Positions 8,050 to 17,948 of a DNA stretch of 64,000 bases are shown here, one piece after another. Source of the DNA: Gelidibacter mesophilus DSM 14095 (lineage in GTDB: Bacteria; Bacteroidota; Bacteroidia; Flavobacteriales; Flavobacteriaceae); contig NZ_AUHD01000008.1 in NCBI RefSeq assembly GCF_000423005.1, positions 205,241 through 269,240 of the forward strand, in the 5' to 3' direction. The notes under the pieces were generated by a model. It was not told where the DNA came from. It did not search any database and worked only from the letters and a program-made list of their open reading frames with translations. Each line of letters opens with the position of its first letter. Position 1 is the first letter of the stretch. Made by a program: the position numbers and the translations under genes.

Positions 8050-10284
8050 TTACAATTCAATACTTTGCGGTTTCCCAATCAGCGTAAAATCAAGGTGTTT
8101 TTTAACTAAATCCGTATTTTTAACCTTAACCACCACTTCTTCCCCAAGTTGATAACTCACTCCAGTTTTTTTACCTATCAAGGCATATTGCGTTTCATCA
8201 AATTCATAATGGTCATCATTCATATCTCTTACAGAGACCATACCTTCGCACTTATTGGAAACAATTTCTACATAAATTCCCCAATCTGTCACTCCAGAAA
8301 TAACACCCACAAATTCTTCGTTTTTATGGTTTTCCATAAACTTGATCTGCATGTATTTTATAGAATCACGCTCCGCTTTGGTAGACAGATTTTCCATATT
8401 ACTGGAATGGTTACATTTTTCTTCGTAAATAGCTTCATTGGCTGATTTTCCTCCGTCAAGATAATGTTGCAATAAACGATGTACCATGACATCAGGATAA
8501 CGTCGGATGGGTGAGGTAAAATGTGTATAATAATCAAAAGCCAATCCATAATGACCAATATTATCTGTTGTATATTCAGCCTTGCTCATAGTTCTAATAG
8601 TTAAGGTATCTACTAAATTTTGCTCCTTTTTACCCTGAACATCACGTAATAATCCGTTCAAAGATGATGCAATACTGTTGCGATCCTTAAAATTAAGTTT
8701 GTATCCAAATTTAGAGACAACTCCTTGAAGTGTTGCTAATTTGGTAGCATCAGGCTCATCATGCACACGATAGACAAAGGTCTTTTTAGGTGTTTGCTTT
8801 CCAATAAATTCTGCAACTTTCCTGTTAGCCAACAACATAAATTCTTCAATCAGTTTATTGGCATCTTGGCTGGTTTTAAAAAACACGCCAATAGGATTGG
8901 CTTGTTCATCCAAATCAAACTTCACTTCCACTTTGTCAAAAGAAATGGCCCCATCTTTCATACGCTTACCACGCATAATTTTTGCCATTTCATCCATTTT
9001 TAGAAGAGCGTAACCTACTTTTTTATCGGCATGATATTCTTTTCCTTCAATAGAAATATGTTCCGGAATAAGCGTATCAATTGCTGAAATATCTGCCTTT
9101 GTGGTAAATTTCGTATTGTTTTCAATAATAACTTGAGCTTCTTCATAAGAAAAACGGGCATCACTATAGGTCACTGTTCTACCAAACCATTGATCTTTGA
9201 TTTCAGCATCATCGTTCATCTGAAACACTGCAGAAAAGGTATACTTCTCTTCATTTGGTCTTAGAGAACAGGCATTATTTGACAGCACCTCTGGAAGCAT
9301 CGGCACTACTCTATCCACTAAATAAACAGATGTTGCACGTTCATAGGCTTCGTCATCCAAAACAGTGCCTTCTTGGACATAGTGGGACACATCTGCAATA
9401 TGAATTCCAATTTCATATAAGCCATTATCCAAAATTTCGAAAGATAAAGCATCATCAAAATCTTTGGCATCTTTTGGATCTATGGTAAACGTTAGTGCTT
9501 TTCGCATGTCGCGACGTTTGGCAATTTCATCTTGGTTAATGGAAGTATCCAAAGAATTGGCATAGTCTTCAACTTCAGGAGGAAAATCATAAGGCAATCC
9601 ATATTCTGCTAAAATTGCATGGATCTCCGTATTATGTTCTCCAGGCTTTCCTAAAACTTTCAAGACTTCACCTTTAGGAGAATCTTCGCCCTTTTCCCAA
9701 CTTTCTAGAGATACAAGAACGACATCACCATCCTCAGCTTTATTTATTTTATTTATAGGCACAAAAATATCCGTGTACATCTTTGTACCGTTAACAACTA
9801 CAAAGGCATAATTTGAATGAATTTGAATCACCCCCACATACTCACTTTTAGCGCGTTTAATGATGTTTGTAATCTCACCTTCAAACTTACCTTGCTTGCG
9901 GCGTTTATAGACGTAGAATTCTACCTCATCACCATTTAGAGCCTTATTTATTTTATTGGAAGAAATATAGACGTCCTCTTCAAAGTCAGGGCTAATAATA
10001 TATCCTGAGCCTCTGGCGGCCATATCTAAAATTCCAGTATGATATTCTGTAGTAACAATGGCTTTGAACTTGCCACGCTCAGTTTCTTCAATTTCCTTTT
10101 TAGCCAACAGTTCTTGAAGCTTTTTAATGATTTGATTCCTGCTAGAGGCATCATCCACCTCAAGTTTAGCAGCTATTTGTTTATAATTAAAGGATTGATT
10201 TCTATCTTTTTTTAAAATACTTAGAATTGTATTTGTTAGGTTAGAGATCTTGTTTGAAGATCCCTTTCTTCTTTTTTTTGTCAT
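8050..10284 (-). CDS. rnr: Ribonuclease R
   Basis: This 744-residue processive 3'-to-5' exoribonuclease degrades structured RNA in the cytosol. In order it has an N-terminal helix-turn-helix segment (about 20-75), cold-shock domains (about 80-230), the RNB catalytic domain and a C-terminal S1 domain (VGVISGVTDWGIYVEI). The metal-binding active site is visible as TIDPKDAKDFDDALSF, and the second RNB signature as HFTSPIRRYPDVMVHRLL. The Lys-rich N-terminus (MTKKRRKGSSNK) is usual for RNase R and separates it from RNase II. The start ATG at 10284 borders the long noncoding gap upstream. Identification is secure. Confidence 0.96.
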   Translation of the reverse strand: MTKKRRKGSSNKISNLTNTILSILKKDRNQSFNYKQIAAKLEVDDASSRNQIIKKLQELLAKKEIEETERGKFKAIVTTEYHTGILDMAARGSGYIISPDFEEDVYISSNKINKALNGDEVEFYVYKRRKQGKFEGEITNIIKRAKSEYVGVIQIHSNYAFVVVNGTKMYTDIFVPINKINKAEDGDVVLVSLESWEKGEDSPKGEVLKVLGKPGEHNTEIHAILAEYGLPYDFPPEVEDYANSLDTSINQDEIAKRRDMRKALTFTIDPKDAKDFDDALSFEILDNGLYEIGIHIADVSHYVQEGTVLDDEAYERATSVYLVDRVVPMLPEVLSNNACSLRPNEEKYTFSAVFQMNDDAEIKDQWFGRTVTYSDARFSYEEAQVIIENNTKFTTKADISAIDTLIPEHISIEGKEYHADKKVGYALLKMDEMAKIMRGKRMKDGAISFDKVEVKFDLDEQANPIGVFFKTSQDANKLIEEFMLLANRKVAEFIGKQTPKKTFVYRVHDEPDATKLATLQGVVSKFGYKLNFKDRNSIASSLNGLLRDVQGKKEQNLVDTLTIRTMSKAEYTTDNIGHYGLAFDYYTHFTSPIRRYPDVMVHRLLQHYLDGGKSANEAIYEEKCNHSSNMENLSTKAERDSIKYMQIKFMENHKNEEFVGVISGVTDWGIYVEIVSNKCEGMVSVRDMNDDHYEFDETQYALIGKKTGVSYQLGEEVVVKVKNTDLVKKHLDFTLIGKPQSIEL

Positions 10285-11169
10285 TTATAATGTAATCATA
10301 TTGAATTTCTAAAGTTAGCGAAATTCGGTTATTCGTTACTTAATTAAAGGAGAAGATTGGTAATTAAGTTTTTACAAAACTACGGTTTATATATTAAATC
10401 ATTATCACCTTAGTATTAATTTTAAGAAAACTCGCGTTCTTTCTTTTGTATAATTTAAAACGAAGCCTAAAAACAGTTATCCACATTTATATATATAATT
10501 ATCAGTTTTCTTTTAAAATTTAAAAAAATAATGATGGTTATGATGGTTTGTTAATAGCTGTTATAACTTTTTAGAGTTTTACTTTGATTAGTGACTTATC
10601 AGACTTACTTAAGATGATGTTAACAGCATATTATATTCAAACGTTCTGATTTTGAATGCTATCTTTGAGGTTATGAACAACTGTTGACAACCCTACTTCA
10701 CATCCAATTCCTCATAACATTATTACTTTTTTATGTTTATAGAGTATCTTTTGGATGGTGATAAACTATCCAAACAAAACGACTAACTTTTTTGGTGATT
10801 TCATTTAAGTTTTGGTTGGGAAAAATAATCGGATTTATAAAATTTATCTTTTAAATCTTAACGACAAGTTATGAACAAGTAATGAGCAGTTGTTGATTTC
10901 ATATTGTTATTAGTTTAGTTCCATCATATCATAGAATTCCCAATTATTTTGATTATGGCCCATTATTGAACCTTGTATTTATAGTTTTGTGTAAAGTTCG
11001 GCTTCTGTTTTCTAATTCTAGAATAAGCACAATATGAATATTAACATTTTATACTAATAGGATGTGATAATGTGTCGGTAACCCCTACATTCCGTGTTAA
11101 TTTGCAAGCGGACTCACTATATTATTTCGTAACTTTGGCTTCTGAAAATTAGATAAAAACACAACAAAA
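10285..11169. other. Long noncoding gap between divergent rnr and rpiB; weak oriC candidate
   Basis: No convincing reading frame is present in these 885 A/T-rich bases, by far the longest gap among core genes here. It contains a perfect DnaA box, TTATCCACA (10477-10485), next to an A/T run (TTTATATATATAATTATC). GTTATGAACAA occurs twice (10670-10680 and 10868-10878), each followed within about 20 bases by TGTTGA. Genes on both sides point away from the gap. These traits fit a replication origin, but only one box is perfect, and dnaA is not in the window. It could equally be a long regulatory region. Confidence 0.3.
11130..11137 (+). promoter_or_regulatory. Probable -7 element for rpiB
   Basis: TAACTTTG matches TAnnTTTG, 32 bases before the rpiB ATG. 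A TTG at 11102-11104 could be the -33 part, but the spacing is a little long. Confidence 0.45.
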
Positions 11170-11604
11170 ATGAGAATTTCAATTGGTAATGATCACGCAG
11201 GAACTGAGTATAAAGAGGCTATTAAAAAGCATTTAGAAGAGAAAGGATATTCCGTGAGTAATTATGGAACAAACACTAATGATAGTGTAGATTATCCTGA
11301 TTTTGTACACCCAGTAGCAAAAGATGTTGAAGATAAGGCTGTAGATTTTGGAATTATTATCTGCGGAAGTGGGAATGGTGCCAACATGACCGCCAATAAA
11401 CATCAAGGCGTTCGTTCAGCATTATGCTGGACAAAAGAAATTGTAGCGTTGGCAAGACAACATAACAATGCTAATATTTTGAGTATTCCAGCCCGTTTTA
11501 CTGCCTTACCACAAGTTATTGAAATGGTTGACACTTTTTTAAATATAGCTTTTGAAGGTGGTCGCCATGAAGACCGAATTAAAAAGATTCCGGTGGAACA
11601 TTAA
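11170..11604 (+). CDS. rpiB: Ribose-5-phosphate isomerase B
   Basis: RpiB interconverts ribose 5-phosphate and ribulose 5-phosphate in the pentose phosphate pathway. The 144-residue length is normal. The N-terminus MRISIGNDHAGTEYKEAI carries the conserved Asp-His-Ala-Gly substrate-binding motif, and GIIICGSGNGANMTANKHQGVR contains the catalytic-loop cysteine and the GSGxGxxMxANK signature. The C-terminal GGRHEDRIKKI also matches the family. The ATG follows an A-rich leader (ACACAACAAAA). It is separated from the following cation transporter gene by only 3 bases, so the two are probably cotranscribed. Confidence 0.95.
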   Translation: MRISIGNDHAGTEYKEAIKKHLEEKGYSVSNYGTNTNDSVDYPDFVHPVAKDVEDKAVDFGIIICGSGNGANMTANKHQGVRSALCWTKEIVALARQHNNANILSIPARFTALPQVIEMVDTFLNIAFEGGRHEDRIKKIPVEH

Positions 11605-11607
11605 TCC

Positions 11608-12507
11608 ATGGAAGATAATCACTCACATTCTAATAAGAAGCATAGAAACTTAGTTCTTTCTATCCTGTTGAATATCCTTATTACAATTGCGCAAGTTGTG
11701 GGTGGCTTGATTTCAGGGAGTTTAGCGCTATTGAGTGATGCACTCCATAATTTTAGCGATGTGATATCGCTTATCGTGAGTTATGTGGCTTCAAAATTAT
11801 CTCGGCAAAAGGCTTCTTTTCACAGAACGTTTGGTTATAAACGTGCGGAAATTTTAGCAGCATTTATCAATGCCTCTACATTGGTAATTGTGGCTATTTT
11901 ACTGATTATCGAGGCCTTTAAACGTTTCCATAATCCGCAACCCATTGAAACTTCATTAGTCATTTGGTTGGCATTGATTGCCATCTTGGCAAATGGTTTT
12001 AGCGTTATTTTATTGAAAAATGATGCGAAGAATAATTTGAATATGCGTTCCGCATATCTACATCTCCTTACCGATATGATGGCCAGTTTTGCGGTACTAA
12101 TTGGGGGCTTGTTGATGAAGTTTTACCACTGGTTTTGGGTAGATAGTGTGTTGACATTGTTGATTGCGCTCTATTTAATTTGGGTTGGATTTGATTTGTT
12201 GGTTAAGTCTTCCAAAATGTTGCTATTGTTTACACCAGATCATATTGATATCAAAGACGTGGTGAGGGCTGTCCATCAACTGCCAAAAGTAAATAGGCTG
12301 CACCATGTACATATTTGGTGTTTAAACGATGAGGAACTGCATTTGGAGGCCCATTTGGAATTTAAGGAAGATATTAGTCTCTCTGAATTTGATTTGATTT
12401 TACATGATATCGAAACCTTATTGCATCAACAATTTGAAATTAATCACGTTAATATACAACCAGAATTTAATAAAGAAGATCCTAAACAAATAATTGTTCA
12501 AGATTAG
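11608..12507 (+). CDS. Cation diffusion facilitator (CzcD/ZitB-like)
   Basis: This 299-residue inner-membrane metal exporter has six transmembrane helices and a C-terminal cytoplasmic domain. The transport-site motifs are visible: SDALHNFSDVISL in helix 2 and HLLTDMMASFAVL in helix 5, carrying the His/Asp pairs that bind zinc or a similar divalent metal. The histidine-containing N-terminus (EDNHSHSNKKH) is common in zinc-transporting members. The C-terminal domain includes HHVHIWCLNDEELHLEAHLEF, a family hallmark that binds regulatory metal. The exact metal cannot be decided from sequence; zinc is the usual choice. It follows rpiB after 3 bases. Confidence 0.9.
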   Translation: MEDNHSHSNKKHRNLVLSILLNILITIAQVVGGLISGSLALLSDALHNFSDVISLIVSYVASKLSRQKASFHRTFGYKRAEILAAFINASTLVIVAILLIIEAFKRFHNPQPIETSLVIWLALIAILANGFSVILLKNDAKNNLNMRSAYLHLLTDMMASFAVLIGGLLMKFYHWFWVDSVLTLLIALYLIWVGFDLLVKSSKMLLLFTPDHIDIKDVVRAVHQLPKVNRLHHVHIWCLNDEELHLEAHLEFKEDISLSEFDLILHDIETLLHQQFEINHVNIQPEFNKEDPKQIIVQD

Positions 12508-12583
12508 TTTTAAAAATATTTTATGTTGATGTTTGAGAACACTAAAAGTAATGCTGAATTGGTAAGAAAATAAGATTTTAAGA

Positions 12584-13027
12584 ATGCTAAATATTACAAC
12601 AAAGACGTTTAAGGAACTTACCATTGAAGAATTGTACGCCATTTTACAATTGCGAAGTGAAATTTTTGTGGTGGAACAAAATTGTGTCTATCAGGATATC
12701 GATTATAAGGATCAGAATGCGTTGCACGTTATGGGTTTGAAAGACGACAAATTAGTTGCCTACACACGGCTTTTTAAACCAAACGATTACTTTGAATACG
12801 CTAGTATTGGAAGAGTTTTGGTTAGAGATAGTGCGCGTCATTTAAAATACGGCCATCATATTATGAAAGCTTCCATAACTGCCATTAGGGTACATTATAA
12901 CGAAACAAAAATTAAAATTTCTGCCCAAACCTATTTGAAACATTTCTATAATTCATTGGAATTTAGGGAAATTGGGGAGGAATATTTAGAAGATGGTATT
13001 CCACATATTGCTATGCTCAAGGATTAA
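12584..13027 (+). CDS. ElaA-family GNAT acetyltransferase
   Basis: The 147 residues match the ElaA-like branch of the GNAT superfamily: LTIEELYAILQLRSEIFVVEQNCVYQDID near the N-terminus is the hallmark (R-x-E-I/V-F-V-V-E-Q), followed by the acyl-CoA binding region IGRVLVRDSARHLKYGHHIM. Family members transfer an acetyl group from acetyl-CoA to an unknown amine. The stop codon overlaps the end of the convergent OmpA-family gene by 4 bases. A 76-base gap separates it from the CDF gene. Confidence 0.85.
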   Translation: MLNITTKTFKELTIEELYAILQLRSEIFVVEQNCVYQDIDYKDQNALHVMGLKDDKLVAYTRLFKPNDYFEYASIGRVLVRDSARHLKYGHHIMKASITAIRVHYNETKIKISAQTYLKHFYNSLEFREIGEEYLEDGIPHIAMLKD

Positions 13028-13857
13028 TTGGCCTCATTTACATAAGTGACCAAAATTTCTACACGTCGGTCATATTTCGCTTCTCCGCCCAACGGAAATT
13101 TACGTCGCATCCCCACATATTTCATGCGTTTGGGATCTACTCCTTTTTTGGCTAAATACTTATAAATATATTGCGCTCTTGCCAAGGATAAATTTCGTTT
13201 TTTAGTTTTTCTGTCAATGGCATCCCTACTATTTTGAGTGCAACAAACATGGCCTTGAATGGTAAAATAGATATCCTTTCTTTCCAGCAATACTTTGGAA
13301 ATTTCTTCCAATGTTTTTGTGGATTCAGGAAGTAGATAGCTGTAGCCTGTTTTAAAGAGAATGTTGTCTAATAGAATATAATCACCAATCTTAATATCGC
13401 CTGCTAAAGTTTCACTGGCTGTTTTGGTTTCAGTGACCACTTCAGGTCTTGGTGGGAAAAACGGAGTGACAATAATTTCCACTTTTCGGTTTAAACTTCT
13501 TATTTCGCTAACGTCTTCTTCTTTGATGAGTTTTAGCAAAATTTTTCCTTTACCGTCTACATTGGTGATGATGGATTCATCAAACTCATTATTTGAAAAA
13601 ATGGCTTTAATGCTATTGGCTCTATTTTGTGAGAGCGCTAGGTTATATTCGGCGCTACCCCGATCATCCGTAAATCCATAAATGGAAACTTTTTCGATGT
13701 CAAGAGTTTCAATTTCGGATAGAAAAATTAAGAGTCTACTGTGTTCACTATCAGAAACATCATAGGCATCAGTTTTGAAAAATACCTCGTGTTTTAATTC
13801 TACCTGAGACCAAATTATTTGGGAAAAAAGAAACCCTAGGAAGAAGATTTTGTTCAT
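13024..13857 (-). CDS. Outer-membrane-linked protein with two OmpA-like domains
   Basis: A signal peptide (MNKIFFLGFLFSQIIWSQ) precedes two OmpA C-terminal-like peptidoglycan-binding domains in tandem. The first covers about residues 22-130 (VFFKTDAYDVSDSEHSRLL, then VSIYGFTDDRGSAEYNLALS and NRKVEIIV). The second covers about 165-275 (NILFKTGYSYLLPESTKTL, then QGHVCC and KYDRRVEILVTYV). The N-D-R residues that bind diaminopimelate are clear in the first copy (GFTDDRGS); in the second the insertion around CCTQNSRD is unusual. It probably anchors the envelope to peptidoglycan. It overlaps the end of the elaA-like gene convergently. Confidence 0.85.
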   Translation of the reverse strand: MNKIFFLGFLFSQIIWSQVELKHEVFFKTDAYDVSDSEHSRLLIFLSEIETLDIEKVSIYGFTDDRGSAEYNLALSQNRANSIKAIFSNNEFDESIITNVDGKGKILLKLIKEEDVSEIRSLNRKVEIIVTPFFPPRPEVVTETKTASETLAGDIKIGDYILLDNILFKTGYSYLLPESTKTLEEISKVLLERKDIYFTIQGHVCCTQNSRDAIDRKTKKRNLSLARAQYIYKYLAKKGVDPKRMKYVGMRRKFPLGGEAKYDRRVEILVTYVNEAN

Positions 13858-13927
13858 ACTTAATCACTTGAATGATTAAATATAACTAAAATTTCAAGAA
13901 TCCCATTTTCTTATCGATGTATGGAAA

Positions 13928-15562
13928 TTATTGAAGGTAACCGAGATAAGTCAACGGACTTTTAAGTATTTCTGTGCCTTTTTTAATTTCGGTATTGTGA
14001 GAAATGTAATAGGAATACATCCCTTCCCTGTAGAAATAACGCTTTACAATTTCTTCTGCCAATAAGCCCATCAGCTGGGTTTTGTTATCATCAATTGCTT
14101 TTGTTTTATAAGTATTTAATGCTGTTAATAAATGCGTATATTCAGGATCAATGACCTCATTTAAAGCTTCCTCTTTCGCTACTATGAGCGCATCATCAAA
14201 TGCTTTTTCAGTCTTTGTTTCAAAGGTGAAGTTGTTCTCTTTTAAAAAGTTTTTAAATTCCTTGAAATCGGCATCAGTGAATTCAAAACTATTTAAATCG
14301 GTCACCTGATGCGAATAGTAATACTCTGTAGCAAAATCGAAGATTAAATTATCATTGACAATGGCGCTCGTTATAGGACTTAGTTTAGTGATGCCAAGTT
14401 CTACATCTGGCTGAACCCCACCACCATCAAAAACAGTCCTGCCGCGTTTTGTTTTAAAGGCGTTATAATTCTCTTTTTTCACGCGTGTAGCCTTGCCAAA
14501 TTCATCTCTATTCCAATAGTCCAAAGATTGGATACAGCGTCCTGAAGGGGTGTAATAACGTGAGATGGTAATTTTTAATTGAGTGCCATATACCAATGAT
14601 TTTGGACGCTGTACCAAACCTTTTCCAAAACTTCTCGCCCCAACAACCACAGCTCTATCCAAGTCCTGTAAGGCTCCTGCAACAATTTCACTAGCGGAAG
14701 CACTTCTTCCATCAATGAGAACCACTACAGGAATTTCGGTATCAATGGGTTCTTTTTGGGTGTAATAGGTCTTATTATATTTTTCGACCTTTGATTTTGT
14801 AGTCACCACCAATTGATTTTTTGGTATGAAAATATTGGTCACATTTACGGCTTCATTAAGTAGACCTCCCAAATTGCCACGAAGGTCTAAAATGATTTGT
14901 TTAGCACCTGAAGTTTTCAAAGCTCTTACAGCGTTAATAGTTTCTGAAGATGCTTTTTCGTTGAATTTACGCAACACGACGTATCCAGTTTTATCATCAA
15001 TCATTGAAAAATGAGGCACCGCATGTATTTCTACGGCTTCACGTTTAATGGTTGCTGTTTCGGTTTTTCCTTGGCGGAGATAAGTGACATCTACAGTAGT
15101 TCCGGCGGTACCTTGTAAGAGATTGCCGGCATCATCGTTGAAATCGGCCACGACAGTGTTATCTACTTTTATAATTTCATCTCCGGCCTTTAAACCGGCT
15201 TTATCTGCAGGAAAATCCTTATAAGGCTCAATGATCACCAGTTTATCCTTTAAGGTCAATACACTTGCCCCAATACCGGTATAATCTCCCGTGTTGTTAA
15301 TTCTAGATGCTTCCACATCCTGTTCGTTGTAAAAGTTGGTGTAAGGATCTAAATCGAGAAGCATACTTTTGATGGCAGTATCCATTAACTCTGCTGGATT
15401 TGTCTCATCAACATAATTCATATTTACCTCCTTAAAAAAGGTGGTAAATATTTCGATTTGCTTAGCTATTTCGAAAAAATCATTTTTAAACGCGGATCCG
15501 GTTATAAATAATACACCTATAAAAACAGGAAGTACTATTCTTTTAGTCAATAACTTTTTCAT
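13928..15562 (-). CDS. S41-family carboxy-terminal processing protease
   Basis: This 544-residue CtpA-like serine protease probably acts in the periplasm. After an N-terminal membrane/signal segment (VLPVFIGVLFITGSAF) comes a PDZ domain (about 90-165; VLTLKDKLVIIEPYKDFPA, then GLKAGDEIIKVDN) and the S41 protease domain. The catalytic serine lies in GRSASASEIVAGAL and the general-base lysine in GARSFGKGLVQ. C-terminal of this is a long helical region (about 400-540). It lies 18 bases downstream of rnpA on the same strand, so cotranscription is likely. Identification is secure at family level; natural substrates are unknown. Confidence 0.93.
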   Translation of the reverse strand: MKKLLTKRIVLPVFIGVLFITGSAFKNDFFEIAKQIEIFTTFFKEVNMNYVDETNPAELMDTAIKSMLLDLDPYTNFYNEQDVEASRINNTGDYTGIGASVLTLKDKLVIIEPYKDFPADKAGLKAGDEIIKVDNTVVADFNDDAGNLLQGTAGTTVDVTYLRQGKTETATIKREAVEIHAVPHFSMIDDKTGYVVLRKFNEKASSETINAVRALKTSGAKQIILDLRGNLGGLLNEAVNVTNIFIPKNQLVVTTKSKVEKYNKTYYTQKEPIDTEIPVVVLIDGRSASASEIVAGALQDLDRAVVVGARSFGKGLVQRPKSLVYGTQLKITISRYYTPSGRCIQSLDYWNRDEFGKATRVKKENYNAFKTKRGRTVFDGGGVQPDVELGITKLSPITSAIVNDNLIFDFATEYYYSHQVTDLNSFEFTDADFKEFKNFLKENNFTFETKTEKAFDDALIVAKEEALNEVIDPEYTHLLTALNTYKTKAIDDNKTQLMGLLAEEIVKRYFYREGMYSYYISHNTEIKKGTEILKSPLTYLGYLQ

Positions 15563-15580
15563 AATCTTAATTTCAAAAGT

Positions 15581-15964
15581 TTAGGGTTTAGGTAGGGATT
15601 GTTGTTTTAAAAAAGCGGCCATTAAAGTATTCATTTTTTTCGAAATAGTTTCGAAATCGGTTTGAGTCTTACCAATGTACAAAATCATAAACGCATATTG
15701 TTCAGGACTGTTGTTAAAATATCTCGATTTATTGAGTCGGTAAGCCTCTCTCATTAAGCGTTTTATTCGGTTTCTATGCACCGCTTTTTTGAAATTGCGT
15801 TTGCTTACTGAAACCCCCGTTTTTATTTGAACAGGGTCTTCAAAACTGGTCTGCAAATATACCAATCGCAATGGATAGGCCACCACAGAATTCCCTTCAG
15901 AAAAAAGTTTCTCAATGAGTTTCTGGCTTTTTAGCTTTTCTATTTTTTTATACGACTGATCCAT
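15581..15964 (-). CDS. rnpA: Ribonuclease P protein component
   Basis: RnpA assists the catalytic RNA in 5' maturation of tRNA precursors. The 127-residue protein begins with the partly extended MDQSYKKIEKLKSQKLIEKLFSEG and carries the RNR signature region KAVHRNRIKRLMREAYRLN, a strong family mark. It is the first gene of a likely two-gene unit with the S41 protease. The rpmH gene, often its neighbour in other phyla, is not adjacent. Confidence 0.94.
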   Translation of the reverse strand: MDQSYKKIEKLKSQKLIEKLFSEGNSVVAYPLRLVYLQTSFEDPVQIKTGVSVSKRNFKKAVHRNRIKRLMREAYRLNKSRYFNNSPEQYAFMILYIGKTQTDFETISKKMNTLMAAFLKQQSLPKP

Positions 15965-15991
15965 AGGGTTCCAAAGGTACTACTTTACAGA

Positions 15992-16021
15992 ATAAAAAAA
16001 CCGCCTGAATCAAGCGGTTTT
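15992..16021 (-). terminator. Terminator of the M1 peptidase operon
   Basis: AAACCGC and GCGGTTT pair around a 9-base loop. On the minus strand a T run (GGTTTTTTTATT) follows. It lies about 20 bases past the M1 peptidase stop and just upstream of rnpA, so it closes the three-gene hydrolase operon. Confidence 0.85.
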
Positions 16022-16040
16022 CTATAAATTAAGTCTTCAG

Positions 16041-17933
16041 TTAATTAACTTTAAGAACGTTGTTTTTTCTGTTAACATCTGCCATAAACCCTCTAGGATC
16101 AATAGTGATGGATGTAATGTCACTTTTTGGTTTTTCAATGTCAAAAGTATAGGTTGGATAGGCCCAGGCCCAATTAGATAAAACGGTTGTTGTATTTGGC
16201 ACTGGTTTAGATCCTCTGGTCATTCTTAACGGGATATGATATGCTGATGTGCTACCATCTGCATAGCTTATCTCAAGTTCTAAAGGCATTGGCATTAAAC
16301 CTATCCGCTCAAGCATAATTGTTGTTTTATTACTTTCATCGCTGACCTCTTTAACTGCATAATCAATGGTATTTGTGGTTTGCGTCCAATCGGTTAAATA
16401 CCAATCCAACTCGAGTCCTGAAACTTTTTCAGCAATTCTAATAAAATCCATTGGTTTTGGATGTTTAAAAGCCCATTCTTTAAAGTAGCGTTTTAAAGTT
16501 TTATCAAGATTTTCTTCCCCCATGATATAGCCCAATTGTGATAGGAACAAAGTGCCTTTACTGTAAGACGCTATAGAAAACGCACGATTGTAAGCATAAC
16601 GATCAGAATGGGTACTTTGTGGTTGTTCGCGATCGGAATTGGCCAAAGAAATATAGGAACGGTAGGAACCACTGAATGGATTCTCACTATTGGTGCCACT
16701 AATAGCATCCAATGCTCTATCTTGAATATAGCTGGTAAATCCTTCATCCATCCATGAATGTTTATTCTCATTACTGGCCAAAACAAACTGGAACCAACTG
16801 TGTGCCAGTTCATGTGCCGTCACACTTATCAAACCATTGATCGTGCCTTCACCAACAATGAGTGTACACATGCCATATTCCATACCGCCATCACCACCTT
16901 GAATAACAGAATATTGATCATATGGATAGTCGCCAACATGGCTACTAAAATATTTCATTAATTGCTCTGTTATTGGCTGTAATTTTTTCCAATTTTCCAA
17001 ATTAACGGCTGGCATTGAATTTTTGTATAAAAAATGCAACATTGGTCCATTTTCAATCTGAAGGGTATCATGAATATAATTTGGATCTGCAGCCCAAGTA
17101 AAATCATGGACATTTGGTGCTTTAAAATGCCAGGTCAAGGTCTTTCCTTTCTGCTTTTTAACAGTCCCTGTTTCGTAACCATGACCTATTTCATTAGGGT
17201 TTTGAAGATAACCTGTGCCACCAATGGTGTATTCTTTATCGATGGTAATTTTGACATCAAAATTGCCCCAAACACCATAAAATTCTCTGGCGATATAAGG
17301 ATCTGCATGCCAACCTTCATCGTCATATTCGGCCAATTTTGGATACCATTGCGCCATGGACAGTGCCACACCTTCTTTATTGTTTCTACCAGAACGACGG
17401 ATTTGCACCGGCACTTGGGCATTAAAAACCATATCAAAAGTGGTTTTTTGTCCGGGTTGGATCGGTTTATCCAAGGTAACAATCAAAATAGTGCCTTGCG
17501 TTTCATGATTGACTTTTTTGCCATCTTGAGTCAAAGAACTCACGTTGATATATCCAATTTCATCAGGGCTCAACTTACTGATTCTACTTTCATACACAGG
17601 ATCTGCCTTGGTACCTAAATTATTGACCATACGTCCATCAGGATCAGGAATACTTTTTAACCTGGCATCCATTTCACTATCTGGTTGAAAGGCATTGGGC
17701 TGTAAATGGTAAAACACTCTGTTCAAAACATCAGGAGAATTATTGGTATAGACCAATTTTTGAGTCCCCGTATATTTATAGGTTTTAACATCCATATCAA
17801 TGGTCATCGTATAATCTACATGTTGTTGCCAATAATGCGGATTGGAAGATGGAGGCGTCTCGTTTTGAGAATGCCCCTTAGTTTGTGGCATTAACATAAG
17901 TAAACTAAGACCTAAAGCGAAGGGATATTTCAT
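16041..17933 (-). CDS. M1-family zinc aminopeptidase
   Basis: This 630-residue secreted metallopeptidase has a signal peptide (FALGLSLLMLMPQTKG) and an M1 beta-domain, then the catalytic site TAHELAHSWFQ (HExxH), with the third zinc ligand Glu 19 residues on in HSWMDEGFTSY. The exopeptidase motif is GGDGGMEYGM, the counterpart of GAMEN. Family enzymes release N-terminal residues from peptides. It is the third gene of an operon (MBL, S8, M1) with gaps of 12 and 15 bases, and a terminator follows. The length fits Bacteroidota M1 members lacking the large C-terminal domain. Confidence 0.93.
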   Translation of the reverse strand: MKYPFALGLSLLMLMPQTKGHSQNETPPSSNPHYWQQHVDYTMTIDMDVKTYKYTGTQKLVYTNNSPDVLNRVFYHLQPNAFQPDSEMDARLKSIPDPDGRMVNNLGTKADPVYESRISKLSPDEIGYINVSSLTQDGKKVNHETQGTILIVTLDKPIQPGQKTTFDMVFNAQVPVQIRRSGRNNKEGVALSMAQWYPKLAEYDDEGWHADPYIAREFYGVWGNFDVKITIDKEYTIGGTGYLQNPNEIGHGYETGTVKKQKGKTLTWHFKAPNVHDFTWAADPNYIHDTLQIENGPMLHFLYKNSMPAVNLENWKKLQPITEQLMKYFSSHVGDYPYDQYSVIQGGDGGMEYGMCTLIVGEGTINGLISVTAHELAHSWFQFVLASNENKHSWMDEGFTSYIQDRALDAISGTNSENPFSGSYRSYISLANSDREQPQSTHSDRYAYNRAFSIASYSKGTLFLSQLGYIMGEENLDKTLKRYFKEWAFKHPKPMDFIRIAEKVSGLELDWYLTDWTQTTNTIDYAVKEVSDESNKTTIMLERIGLMPMPLELEISYADGSTSAYHIPLRMTRGSKPVPNTTTVLSNWAWAYPTYTFDIEKPKSDITSITIDPRGFMADVNRKNNVLKVN

Positions 17934-17948
17934 TTTAAAAGAATTTAA

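Noticed and set aside
17034..17618. Long plus-strand frame of 194 codons
   Set aside because: It lies wholly antisense to the M1 peptidase gene, whose motifs are clear.
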